Source of the DNA: Desulfolinea sp050305405
Lineage (GTDB): Bacteria > Chloroflexota > Anaerolineae > Anaerolineales > Villigracilaceae
Direction: 5' to 3'
DNA: 64,000 nucleotides
Assembly (NCBI GenBank): GCA_050305405.1
Contig: JBNLFG010000007.1
Span: 1-64,000 of the forward strand
How positions within the stretch are numbered: position 1 is the stretch's first letter; every line of letters begins with the position of its first letter. The notes below the pieces were generated by a model, which saw only the letters and a program-made list of their open reading frames with translations, had not been told where the DNA came from and did not search any database. The translations under genes were made by a program, and so were the position numbers. Positions 23,714 through 32,024 of this stretch are shown one piece after another.

Positions 23714-24319
23714 TTAAAAATCGCCCCTCAGCGCCAAACTATAGCGCGTTGCTTTTTCGACCGGCTGAAGCTCAAGATTGCCAGCATCGTAGACTTTGAG
23801 CGCATACTGCAACAATGCAGAGACCAACTCCCCGACAGGCACATCCAGACCTTGATCGGATGCCAACGTGCCAATCTCGTGTTTGAGTTCAGGAGAGAAG
23901 TTTCGCCAGGTGGTGATCACCCGCCACGCCTGCTCAGGCGTGGGTTTTCTTTTGGTCGCCCTGCCTGTTTTCCTCACGGGAGCATCATCAGATGGATAGA
24001 GCGTCATCCGCAAGCGGGCAGGGTTGGGGCGAGGCGTCAAATCCATCTCGCCATGGCTGTAGGCATCCAGTCCGTATTCCAATAAGGCTCGCGCCACTTC
24101 GCCCGTTGGCACATTCAAGTCACCCGCAATTTCACGCACGCGTAAGGCAGCCTTCGGATCGACGCCGCGATAGACCACCTTTTTATTCTGATGTCGCCTT
24201 TCCCAAGCCCGATCCCGCTGGCGAATCTCAGCCACTGGCAGGGACTCAAAAATATCAGGCGGACTGGCAGGGATAGTTTCATCAGAGACTTTCCCAAATG
24301 GATTTCTACGATCACTCAT
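23714..24319 (-). CDS. Putative partition protein (ParB-like role)
   Basis: A 201-residue basic protein eight bases after parA; strong GGAGGAGAG ribosome site. Two related segments appear, GDLNVPTGEVARALLEYGLDAY (about 64-85) and ASDQGLDVPVGELVSALLQYALKVY (about 155-180), which look like a duplicated helix-turn-helix or RHH-type unit. No classical ParB N-terminal motif is seen. The ParB role is deduced from position behind ParA. Confidence 0.5.
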   Translation of the reverse strand: MSDRRNPFGKVSDETIPASPPDIFESLPVAEIRQRDRAWERRHQNKKVVYRGVDPKAALRVREIAGDLNVPTGEVARALLEYGLDAYSHGEMDLTPRPNPARLRMTLYPSDDAPVRKTGRATKRKPTPEQAWRVITTWRNFSPELKHEIGTLASDQGLDVPVGELVSALLQYALKVYDAGNLELQPVEKATRYSLALRGDF

Positions 24320-24327
24320 CTCTCCTC

Positions 24328-25095
24328 CTAAAATTTCAGTACCAGTTTGGTCAGGTTCATATATTCTTCAGCGGAACGGCATTTATCGTCGTACTCGAAG
24401 ATCGTCTTGCCGGATGCCGCACACTCGCGCAGAATCGTGGCGCGGTGGATCGGCTCCAGAACACTCTCCCCGAAGCGTTCCCGCAGTGCATCACCGGTAA
24501 TTTTGCTTTCCCGTGTTTGAGCATCATAGAAGGTCGGCAGGATTCCAAGCAGCGCACCCTGCCAGCCTTTCTTCTGTTGGAGAATACTCATCATATAAGC
24601 GACCTTGCCAACGCCTTCGGCAGACAGGAATTCTGTTGCAGTGGGCACGATCACCAGATCAGACGCCCAGACCGCCCGTTCCTGAATACCTCCTACGCTG
24701 GGCGCGGTATCGAAGATGATGTAATGCAGTCCTTCTTTCATGAAGGGTTTGAGTGCCGTGCGGATGGACGAGACCGGCTGGTTCTGGGCATTCAGTACGG
24801 TTTGGGCGGCCATCGTTTGCTGGTCACCGGGGTAAAGGTAAAGACCATCGCGCCCGGACGCACGCACCCAGGATTGTACGAAGTTGCTTTCCTGCGGCGA
24901 AGTGCCCATCGTGAGCAGATAAAAGACACCCGATTCGGGGTTTCGTCCCAAGGCAGTTGCAGACTGTCCTTGCGGATCGAGATCGACAAGCAGGACCTGC
25001 CTGCCTTGCAGGGACAAGCCATGCGCTAAAGAAACGGCGGTGGTGGTTTTACCCACCCCGCCTTTTTGGTTTGCGATACAGATGATTTTCGTCAT
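24328..25095 (-). CDS. parA: ParA-family partition ATPase
   Basis: ATG 25095 is chosen, giving 255 residues that begin directly with MTKIICIANQKGGVGKTTTA, the deviant Walker A of ParA. Then DLDPQGQSATALG and IIFDTAPSVG complete the Walker A'/B set. It moves plasmid or element DNA along the nucleoid with a ParB partner. Confidence 0.92.
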   Translation of the reverse strand: MTKIICIANQKGGVGKTTTAVSLAHGLSLQGRQVLLVDLDPQGQSATALGRNPESGVFYLLTMGTSPQESNFVQSWVRASGRDGLYLYPGDQQTMAAQTVLNAQNQPVSSIRTALKPFMKEGLHYIIFDTAPSVGGIQERAVWASDLVIVPTATEFLSAEGVGKVAYMMSILQQKKGWQGALLGILPTFYDAQTRESKITGDALRERFGESVLEPIHRATILRECAASGKTIFEYDDKCRSAEEYMNLTKLVLKF

Positions 25096-25109
25096 ACAGA
25101 GCATATCTC

Positions 25110-25208
25110 CTAGCGAGAGCAAAACTTCAAAATCCATAGACCGACGAGTAACCCCAGAATAACCGAGGTAGAAAAGATCACAGTTCCAAGTGAAACGCCT
25201 TCGAACAC
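25110..25208 (-). CDS. Very small single-helix membrane protein
   Basis: A GTG at 25208 preceded by GGAG opens a 32-residue frame, mostly one hydrophobic helix with a KFCSR tail. It lies between parA and a small basic gene with tight spacing. No function can be proposed. Confidence 0.35.
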   Translation of the reverse strand: MFEGVSLGTVIFSTSVILGLLVGLWILKFCSR

Positions 25209-25212
25209 GGTC

Positions 25213-25410
25213 TCACTCCGTTTGATTAGATATTTTCGCCATCTCGCTCCCCTTTTTAGGCTTTTTGTTTGCAGCAGCATTAGCAGGATCATTCTGCTTT
25301 GCTTCCCTGCGCCAACTCAGGATCAAGCTGTATACCTGTCCCAATTGACGACGCTGTCTGTCATTAAAAATTTGTGCATCTTGTGCATCAGGAAGCAAGG
25401 GGGTGTTCAT
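25213..25410 (-). CDS. Small basic protein of unknown function
   Basis: 65 residues, charged and lacking membrane segments; Ala/Asn/Lys-rich C-terminal half. It overlaps the RHH gene by 23 bases and precedes the 32-residue membrane protein. Unrecognised. Confidence 0.4.
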   Translation of the reverse strand: MNTPLLPDAQDAQIFNDRQRRQLGQVYSLILSWRREAKQNDPANAAANKKPKKGSEMAKISNQTE

Positions 25411-25579
25411 ATTGATCTTCCTCCTGGTCTTCAGTATTGATTGCCACCAAGCCTCTTCGTTCCAATTCTTGGCGGATGATCAGGGCTGCCTGTGCCTTGG
25501 GTACACGATATTCCTGTTGAGCAAGTACCTCTAAGGCATTATGGTCCTGGTCTCTTAAGTAGATAATCAGTTTTGGCAT
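25388..25579 (-). CDS. Ribbon-helix-helix-like DNA-binding protein
   Basis: 63 residues beginning MPKLIIYLRDQDHNALEVLA, a beta strand then helix, and VPKAQAALIIRQELERRGL as second helix. This is the RHH size and plan, with an acidic tail. It may regulate the downstream parA block. Confidence 0.6.
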   Translation of the reverse strand: MPKLIIYLRDQDHNALEVLAQQEYRVPKAQAALIIRQELERRGLVAINTEDQEEDQYEHPLAS

Positions 25580-25599
25580 AGGGTCTCCTTAACCTGGAA

Positions 25600-25637
25600 T
25601 AAAAAAAGAGTGTCGCTTTTTGAAAGCGGCACTCTTG
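25600..25637 (-). terminator. Intrinsic terminator after the 200-residue membrane protein
   Basis: AGAGTGTCGCTTT and AAAGCGGCACTCT pair with one G-T mismatch; the minus strand continues TTTTTTTATTCC. Confidence 0.8.
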
Positions 25638-25706
25638 TATCAGCCAGGTCTGTGAAAACTCTGGAATTTGTTCTGTGGAAAGTCTATGAAAATTATTTCC
25701 GGGTGG

Positions 25707-26309
25707 TTATTTCTTTTTGTCGCCTTTGGGCTTGTCCTCTTTGGTTAATCCAAGGATTTTTCTGCGCCAATAATAAAAGGTATCTGTGGGCACATTCGGC
25801 ATACCCGTAGCAGATGAACCAAACCGCTCATCCAGAAATTGTGGCAAAGTAAGCGGGAAATTGGGTCCGCGATTTTCCCATGTTAAGACAGTCCGGCGTC
25901 TGGTTTCGTATGGATAATTACTGGAACGACCACGACGCTTGGGGTTCTGGAGCGCTGCCAGAACTTCTTCATCCACGGGAAGGGAGTCGATTTCTGCCTG
26001 CTCAATCACGGTTTTTTCCAGATCATCTCTGGAATCATCGCCCAGAAAAGAAAATAGCCAGGCATTTGTTCTTACGAGACGTTTGAGGAGCACGGGATTC
26101 TTACGAGCTACGCGAACTAGCCACCAGGATAAAAACATCCCGAAGAAAAAGAGCACGAATACAGCGATCACCATTGCGGTAATTGCCGCAACGGTCAAGT
26201 TATCATCCAGGGTGTCTCCCAAACGAGAACTTAGTCGGCTCAGGGCAAGGAGCAGTAACAAAACCAGTGCAAAAAAGAGAAGGTAAAAGGATCGTTTTTC
26301 TTTCTTCAT
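25707..26309 (-). CDS. Two-helix membrane protein with basic cytoplasmic tail
   Basis: 200 residues: helices at about 8-26 and 39-66, then a hydrophilic C-terminal part ending in a K/D-rich tail (KEDKPKGDKKK). I do not recognise a family. It stands alone between the Argonaute operon and a terminator, so it has its own promoter or is read from the Argonaute operon (75-base gap). Confidence 0.45.
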   Translation of the reverse strand: MKKEKRSFYLLFFALVLLLLLALSRLSSRLGDTLDDNLTVAAITAMVIAVFVLFFFGMFLSWWLVRVARKNPVLLKRLVRTNAWLFSFLGDDSRDDLEKTVIEQAEIDSLPVDEEVLAALQNPKRRGRSSNYPYETRRRTVLTWENRGPNFPLTLPQFLDERFGSSATGMPNVPTDTFYYWRRKILGLTKEDKPKGDKKK

Positions 26310-26384
26310 ACGGTTAAATCACCTCTAAAAAGGATAGGCTATTTTACTTGATAAGCTCCTTTTTTGAAAAAGCCTACAAAAGCA

Positions 26385-27884
26385 TCAGATATAGAACTTG
26401 AAATTTGGACGCGTTTTCTCTACCTTCGGATTTGAAATCAATATCTCACCAACTGCATCCGAGAATCCGACTGTTACGGGTTCTGAATCTCCTAATTGGC
26501 AAGCATTGTAGTTAAGCTTGGTCAGGCCGAAAATATCATGCGCAACTCGCTCAATCAGAGCTTCGCCATGCTGAATATCAATTCGCATTGGTACTGGAAC
26601 GTCCCAGCCTCGGTATGTGGCTGGTCGCGGCGCAAACCCGCTTCCCCATAAAAAGCCTGTCGTATCTGACATCTTCCAAAAAGTTCCCCGAAAAACGGGC
26701 ATATCACCCAAGCGATACAAACGAGGATTATTCAATGGGTCTTGTCTAACCCGAATACCAACCAATTTCACACCAGCAGGACAAGCCTCTTGATACCCTT
26801 TAAATTCTTCTTCGCTGATATCAGATCTGGAGTGTAGAAAAATTTCGGTCAACTCCTTCCCCTCTTGTTGTCGATAAGTTTCCAGTACGCCTGTTAGAAG
26901 TTCTTTAGAGGCTTCTTTGCTCAGGTGGAATTGCCTCTCTCTAGGAGAAAACCAAGGACCGTACTCTCCCAAGAAAACAATCCCATCGCCTGTGTTCAAA
27001 AACATCTGTGCTGCACAAGATGCCGTTTCGTTTTTTGACTCGACCTTACGAAAAGCTATGCCGATATAACATACCCCTTCGCGTGCTGTAACAAGCTTCC
27101 ATGGTCTGCCACCACACTTATAGTAAATAGTGGTGCTTAGATTCCACATTCTGTCAGATAAGGGCGTTAATCCTCTTTCTCCCGGCTTGTGCTCATCACT
27201 TAACTTCAAGGTCGTTTCCCGAATGATCTGGATGGGGATACCATATTCCATTGCCCGGGCTTTCAGTTGCCGACGAAAGTCTCTGGATAATTCATATTGG
27301 TCAAAATTTACATCCGTGAATATTTCCATTTGCCCGGATCTTCTTCGCTCTAATCGTTTCCGAGAAACCTTTTCTCCAGACACATCCGCTACAGTGGATT
27401 TCGGTCGGCAGTTTTTCCAAACATCTTCAGGAACAACACAAATGGCAACCCCGATATTCTCGTCGCGATTGCTTGCAATTTGAAGACCTTCAAGATATTT
27501 CTCAACAACTTCAAAAGAGCGTTGATAAGGATCAGAACGCCTCGATGCTTTTAGCAATGCTTCATCCGGGATTGAGAAAGACCAAACTGGCTCTTCTGGG
27601 AATTTTTGATTAAATGCAACCTGGAAACCCGGAAAAGGAGGCCAAAGACGTAGGTTATCTTTGGGAGCATCTGTAATCGGCTGATTCATATGCTCAGCCC
27701 AGGCGTTGAAGGTATTTATCCCATTTTCCGTTCCCAAAACGACATAATTCATAGGTGGTTTGGATGAAGCATCTGCATCGTAAGGACCAAACAAACTCAA
27801 GCCATCTCTGGGGTCTCTGGTTTGTTGTCCGTACCGAAACTCAAGATTAGGCTCATCAAAGATGATTATCTTGTCATTCTTCAT
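26385..27884 (-). CDS. Short prokaryotic Argonaute (MID-PIWI, catalytically inactive)
   Basis: ATG 27884 is favoured (GGAAGGGG upstream); 499 residues. N-terminal and PAZ domains are absent. A MID-like part holds IGVAICVVPEDVW, then RRQLKARAMEYGIPIQIIRE, the usual MID end and guide-5'-end pocket region. PIWI begins at RPWKLVTAREGVCYIGIAFR: the first catalytic Asp (YIGID) is replaced by Ala, so no slicing is expected. IFLHSRSDISEEEFKGY and LTKLNYNACQ complete the PIWI fold. In short-Ago systems such a protein binds guide RNA and target DNA and switches on the APAZ partner. It overlaps that partner gene by 11 bases. Confidence 0.85.
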   Translation of the reverse strand: MKNDKIIIFDEPNLEFRYGQQTRDPRDGLSLFGPYDADASSKPPMNYVVLGTENGINTFNAWAEHMNQPITDAPKDNLRLWPPFPGFQVAFNQKFPEEPVWSFSIPDEALLKASRRSDPYQRSFEVVEKYLEGLQIASNRDENIGVAICVVPEDVWKNCRPKSTVADVSGEKVSRKRLERRRSGQMEIFTDVNFDQYELSRDFRRQLKARAMEYGIPIQIIRETTLKLSDEHKPGERGLTPLSDRMWNLSTTIYYKCGGRPWKLVTAREGVCYIGIAFRKVESKNETASCAAQMFLNTGDGIVFLGEYGPWFSPRERQFHLSKEASKELLTGVLETYRQQEGKELTEIFLHSRSDISEEEFKGYQEACPAGVKLVGIRVRQDPLNNPRLYRLGDMPVFRGTFWKMSDTTGFLWGSGFAPRPATYRGWDVPVPMRIDIQHGEALIERVAHDIFGLTKLNYNACQLGDSEPVTVGFSDAVGEILISNPKVEKTRPNFKFYI

Positions 27885-29676
27885 CTGTATCCCCTTCCTC
27901 TTCATCTAAAGAATCTCCTCCCCAGATCCAATTGCCCTTTTCCTTTGAAACCTGTTCTTCATTAATCCTCGATGGTGATAAAAGACCAAAAGGTTTCGCA
28001 TCAAAAATGACCTGCTCATTCTTCTTATTCCCTATAACAATTTTTCCGTCCTCGGACAGAAACTCTGTTATTGCAAAGAAGCGATCTCCCCATTCCTTAT
28101 TCCACCAGTCATGAGTAAGACGTTTTCTACGAGTAAACGCCTTCTTTGAATCCAGTGATTTATTCTTCAGATCGCTGACTCTGATCTTGAGACGAACCGT
28201 CACAACAAAATCCGCGAATAAATTCTGGCTGACGTAAAAAACCGGAGCTAATTGGTACCGATAATAGTCTTCTTTGGTCGGTGTCCAATATTTCCGCTCT
28301 CCAGAAACCAGAAGCCATGTTTTTGTGCCATCAGGTCTGGTATACCAAAGTTTATTTCCAGGCAACAATCCGTCCGGAAAATAGTAGAGCCTTGTATCTG
28401 GGCAATAACTTAATCCCATTTGAATACATTTCGCATATAGCGATTTTTTTATTAGCTCTGAAATCAGATTCTTAACAAAAATTCCGTCCAACCACTTCGT
28501 CTGACCTGTTAGCCCACCGCCAGAAGGTTTGAAATTGTATTGTTGCGTGATTGAATCGGGTGGAGTAAAGAAGCTAAGAAATGTGCGCTCGTTTACCCAG
28601 CGGTGCGGCCAGATAAACTGCCACTCTCTCGATATATGGCGATCAATCTCAACATCAGACTCAAACCTTTGGATGGCTTTGGGTACCTCGATGACTTCAT
28701 AGAGGTTCAAAAAGACATTCTCATTTTCGTCCAAGATCACATCTTGCTCATCAAAGGCTCTGGCAACCAAGCTCCTGCCATTGACGATAGGTTTCAATAT
28801 CCCCAATCTATCGAGTTGCCGGCTCAAGCTAATGAGCCCTTCTCCCCAGTTCGCTGAGAAATCTGTGCATTTTAGAAAACGTGTCTCTTGATCAAGACGG
28901 TCATGATTAAGTTGCCCGTCGGGTGTCAATACCAGCAAATGTTCTCGCCCTCTGTCTGCTACAACTTTCAACGCAAGAAAGCGTTTGTTAGCATGATCCA
29001 TGTCCATCAAGGCAGCATTTGATAGCACAGATAGAACAATGCCGGCTTTATATTCGATAATCTCATTTGCGTCATCGGGGATGCTTTCGTCCAATAGGTG
29101 GTTTGTCAAATCGCACCAAACACGATACCCGAATGACAGCAGTTTCTGAGACAACCAGGTTGTAAATATGGCATCTTCGTTTGAATAAAGAATGTAGATT
29201 GCAGTATTTGACCGATCAGGGTGTTGTGCTTTGAAAAACTTTGGCGGAAAGATTTGCGGGTAATTCGACCGAACATCAGGATGATTCGTTTCAAGTAAGA
29301 TGCGCAATCTTTCCAGTCCAAATATTTTTAGAGACCAACCAAATTTTTCTTTTATGTCCTTGATCGCGTTATCTCTTGCCGCTACCGTAATTGACGATGT
29401 GGTCACAAAAACGAGTTCATCACATGCATGACCATGATCCCTAACTTTGGTAGCATCTTCCAAAAGCTTTACTTTCCAGTCCTCCCTAACGCTGTATGCA
29501 AAAATTGTGTTTTTATCTTTATCTACATGTACCGCGTCACGACCTTTGTCGCTAAAGCCTCCCAAAGGTTCAATATCTGCGTATCCCTCTAGAGCCATCA
29601 AGTCATTACAGAGTCGTTCAAACTCCAGATAATCTGTGATTTGTTCTAGACAATAAACTGTTATATTTGCGCTCAT
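27874..29676 (-). CDS. Short-Ago partner: nuclease-like + TIR-like + APAZ protein
   Basis: A 600-residue protein in three parts. Residues about 15-145 look like a PD-(D/E)XK domain of Mrr type: GFSDKGRDAVHVD, then TIFAYSVREDWKVKL (D...E-x2-K). Residues about 157-290 begin TAIYILYSNEDAIFTTWLSQ with YRVWCDL, a TIR/TIR-like fold. The rest (about 310-600), rich in W/Y/F, is in the place of the APAZ domain, the Argonaute-binding part. TIR-APAZ partners (SPARTA) degrade NAD; nuclease-APAZ partners (SPARDA) cut nucleic acids. This protein appears to have both modules. I see no clear catalytic Glu at the normal TIR position, so the nuclease may be the real effector. Confidence 0.7.
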   Translation of the reverse strand: MSANITVYCLEQITDYLEFERLCNDLMALEGYADIEPLGGFSDKGRDAVHVDKDKNTIFAYSVREDWKVKLLEDATKVRDHGHACDELVFVTTSSITVAARDNAIKDIKEKFGWSLKIFGLERLRILLETNHPDVRSNYPQIFPPKFFKAQHPDRSNTAIYILYSNEDAIFTTWLSQKLLSFGYRVWCDLTNHLLDESIPDDANEIIEYKAGIVLSVLSNAALMDMDHANKRFLALKVVADRGREHLLVLTPDGQLNHDRLDQETRFLKCTDFSANWGEGLISLSRQLDRLGILKPIVNGRSLVARAFDEQDVILDENENVFLNLYEVIEVPKAIQRFESDVEIDRHISREWQFIWPHRWVNERTFLSFFTPPDSITQQYNFKPSGGGLTGQTKWLDGIFVKNLISELIKKSLYAKCIQMGLSYCPDTRLYYFPDGLLPGNKLWYTRPDGTKTWLLVSGERKYWTPTKEDYYRYQLAPVFYVSQNLFADFVVTVRLKIRVSDLKNKSLDSKKAFTRRKRLTHDWWNKEWGDRFFAITEFLSEDGKIVIGNKKNEQVIFDAKPFGLLSPSRINEEQVSKEKGNWIWGGDSLDEEEGDTDEE

Positions 29677-29908
29677 AATGACACACCCTGAAAAAATCGG
29701 CGGTTGTACTTTTCAGATCACCAAATCCTAATAATGAATTATAGGACAACTTAGGAATTTTGCTAACTTTTCAATCATCTCAATAAATCTAATTTCACAG
29801 ATATATTCACAGAGTTATCATAGAAATATCAAGGATTCACATGTTAAAACTGTTTTCAGCACCTTGAAAACAGAATAATCTTTTCCGCGCTCACGTTATA
29901 ATACACAT
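29677..29908. promoter_or_regulatory. Divergent promoter region of Argonaute operon and HTH gene
   Basis: A 232-base AT-rich gap. On the plus strand TATAAT (29897-29902) ends 6 bases before the HTH-gene ATG, a leaderless arrangement. On the minus strand an AT-rich tract upstream of 29676 should start the Argonaute operon; I cannot fix its boxes. No long inverted repeat is seen. Confidence 0.5.
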
Positions 29909-30121
29909 ATGGAAGACTGGATCACCACCTACGAAGCTGCTGAACTCAGTGGCTATAACCTGGAATATATACGGCAACTCGTTCGTTCCAGAAAAATCCA
30001 TGCCCGAAAATGGGGGCAAGCCTGGCAGGTCAGCCAGCAATCGCTTGAAATATATATTGGCAGAGTAAAGAAAACCGGTAAACGACGGGGACCAAAATCG
30101 AAAGCCGAAGCAGATAAATAA
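29909..30121 (+). CDS. Small MerR/excisionase-type helix-turn-helix protein
   Basis: 70 residues: WITTYEAAELSGYNLEYIRQ then RSRKIHARKWGQAWQVSQQS and a basic tail (KKTGKRRGPKSK). This is the HTH_17/excisionase-like fold, with the wing K-x-G-x-x-W. Placed between the recombinases and the divergent Argonaute operon, it could be the recombination directionality factor or a regulator of either side. Probably leaderless. Confidence 0.65.
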   Translation: MEDWITTYEAAELSGYNLEYIRQLVRSRKIHARKWGQAWQVSQQSLEIYIGRVKKTGKRRGPKSKAEADK

Positions 30122-30157
30122 TAAACCATTGAAAGAAAAACAGAACATACTTTCTGT

Positions 30158-30286
30158 TATAATATAAATATAGTACTGGCACTATATTTATATGAAAGAA
30201 AAAGGCCGCTTGGTGCTGTAACACCGCACGGCCAAACCTAACCCACTAATGCACTCAGAGGATAGGCTGATTTCATTATATCAGCC
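30158..30286 (+). promoter_or_regulatory. Recombinase promoter with 13-bp inverted repeat and leader hairpins
   Basis: TG-T-TATAAT (box 30158-30163) is an extended -10. Just downstream lies a perfect inverted repeat, ATATAAATATAGT / ACTATATTTATAT (30162-30174 and 30181-30193) around ACTGGC. Two hairpins follow: 30204-30233 (GGCCG...CGGCC) and 30265-30286 (GGCTGAT/ATCAGCC). The repeat would cover the transcription start, so a repressor or a recombinase itself may bind there. Confidence 0.55.
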
Positions 30287-30362
30287 TGCATATCTGCTTG
30301 GTGGGATTCCACACCAGGCGTTTTGCTTTTAAAAGCGAAGCGCTCCATAAAAAGGAGCATGT

Positions 30363-32024
30363 ATGAGTGAACGTGCTGTGATTTATGCCCGTGTTTCTAC
30401 AGACATGCAGCGCGGTAATTATTCCATTCCCTCCCAGGTTGCAGACTGTCTTCGCTATGTAGAAGAACAGCATTACCTCTTGCTGGGAAACCAATTTGTT
30501 GATGCAGAAACGGGACTGGATGTCGAGCAACAAGCCGGTGCGATTCCTGCTTATGTGGATGACTATACATCCAGAGAAATATCCCGACCAAGTCTTGATT
30601 CAGCCCTCGCCTATCTTGAAATCGTTGGCTTCGATGTGCTTGTTGTGCATGCGGTAGACCGCCTGGCACGCGATCCATATATCCGTCAGACCTTGGAGCG
30701 AGAAATCAACGCCCAGGGTGCTCGCGTTGAATATGTCTTTGGCTCATACGATGAAACCCCTGAAGGCGAGGTGCGCAAGGATTTGGAGGCAACCTTTGCC
30801 AAATGGGAAATAGCAAAACGCGTCGAGCGATCCAATCGGGGAAAAATGCGCAAAGCCCAAAAGGGAAAATTTGTTACAGGAAAGGTTCCCTATGGATACA
30901 GGATAAACCCTGAAGCATTTGGCGGGTTGGCTGTAGACCCCGATGAGGCTGCCACGGTTCAAAGGATATTTGAACTCTATGTGGCAGAGGCAAAATCCAT
31001 CCGGGCAATTATAGAGGTTCTAACCCGCGAAGGACACGAGCCATATACTCAAGGGGGCAAATGGGTGAAATCAAGCGTAAAAAAAATTCTGGAAACCACC
31101 AACTACGCAGGTTATTTTTTCTATAACAAATATAAGCGTAATGGCAAAAAGATCAGCCTTAAACCCAAATCTGAATGGATCCGGATCGACTGTACGCCTT
31201 TGGTAAGTCAGGAATTATTCGACCAAGCCCAGGCGATCAAGGCCCATAATCGCGCCGTCCAACAGGCACAGCCGCATCGCTTTTATCTGCTGGGTGGCAT
31301 GGTTCGCTGCTCAGAATGTGGCTATGCCTATGTCACCCAAACGCATCTGCCGCAAAAAAGACCAGGGCCAGATGGAAAAATCCACAACCGATATTCCCGC
31401 CAGACGTACCGCCATAAAAAAAGTTCTGGACACTGTGTAAACCGAGAAATTTCCGCACGCAAGCTGGAAAAGATCGTCTGGCAAAAAGTTCTGAACGTGC
31501 TTTTACATCCTGAAGCGCTTCGGGAAGGTTATGAAGAATCTTTCGAAGAGCAGCAAGCAGCTATCGAAGAGAAAAAAGCCTTGATTCACAAATTGGGTCA
31601 AAAGCTGGATAAAACCAAACGCTATCGTGGAAACCTGAATATGGCCTTTGTTGACCCGGATATCCAAATGTCAAAAGAGGAATATCTCGATCAGAAAGAA
31701 CTGATCGCAGCAGAGGAAAAAGAAATTCAGGAAAAGCTTCAAAGGGCACATTTCGAGATCAAAAATCTCCCCAAAGTCGTCGAGGCTGACACCCTGGAGA
31801 CCTTTGCCAAAGAGATTGCTGCGGGGCTCTTGCCGGAGGCTGGCGATGTTCCCAAAAAACGAAAACGCGAGATTCTGGAAATGATGCACATCACTGTCAT
31901 TCTTTCTCCAGACGGTACGGTCCAGCTTGAAGGGTGGATTAATCCTTTGCCAGCAGATGGCGCAACTGATCCGGTGGTCGGCTGGATTCCATTCAATTTT
32001 AGCAAAAGGAGTTCTCATGAGTAA
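30363..32024 (+). CDS. Large serine recombinase A
   Basis: 553 residues, with AAGGAG before the ATG. N-terminal resolvase domain: VIYARVSTDMQRGNYSIPSQ holds the catalytic Ser; VVHAVDRLARDPYIRQTLER holds the arginines of the active site. Then a recombinase domain (GKVPYGYRINPEAFGGL), a zinc ribbon (VRCSECGYAYV ... GHCVNRE), and a coiled-coil stretch rich in E/K (about 395-470). It integrates and excises the element. The gene shares eight bases (ATGAGTAA) with recombinase B. Confidence 0.93.
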   Translation: MSERAVIYARVSTDMQRGNYSIPSQVADCLRYVEEQHYLLLGNQFVDAETGLDVEQQAGAIPAYVDDYTSREISRPSLDSALAYLEIVGFDVLVVHAVDRLARDPYIRQTLEREINAQGARVEYVFGSYDETPEGEVRKDLEATFAKWEIAKRVERSNRGKMRKAQKGKFVTGKVPYGYRINPEAFGGLAVDPDEAATVQRIFELYVAEAKSIRAIIEVLTREGHEPYTQGGKWVKSSVKKILETTNYAGYFFYNKYKRNGKKISLKPKSEWIRIDCTPLVSQELFDQAQAIKAHNRAVQQAQPHRFYLLGGMVRCSECGYAYVTQTHLPQKRPGPDGKIHNRYSRQTYRHKKSSGHCVNREISARKLEKIVWQKVLNVLLHPEALREGYEESFEEQQAAIEEKKALIHKLGQKLDKTKRYRGNLNMAFVDPDIQMSKEEYLDQKELIAAEEKEIQEKLQRAHFEIKNLPKVVEADTLETFAKEIAAGLLPEAGDVPKKRKREILEMMHITVILSPDGTVQLEGWINPLPADGATDPVVGWIPFNFSKRSSHE

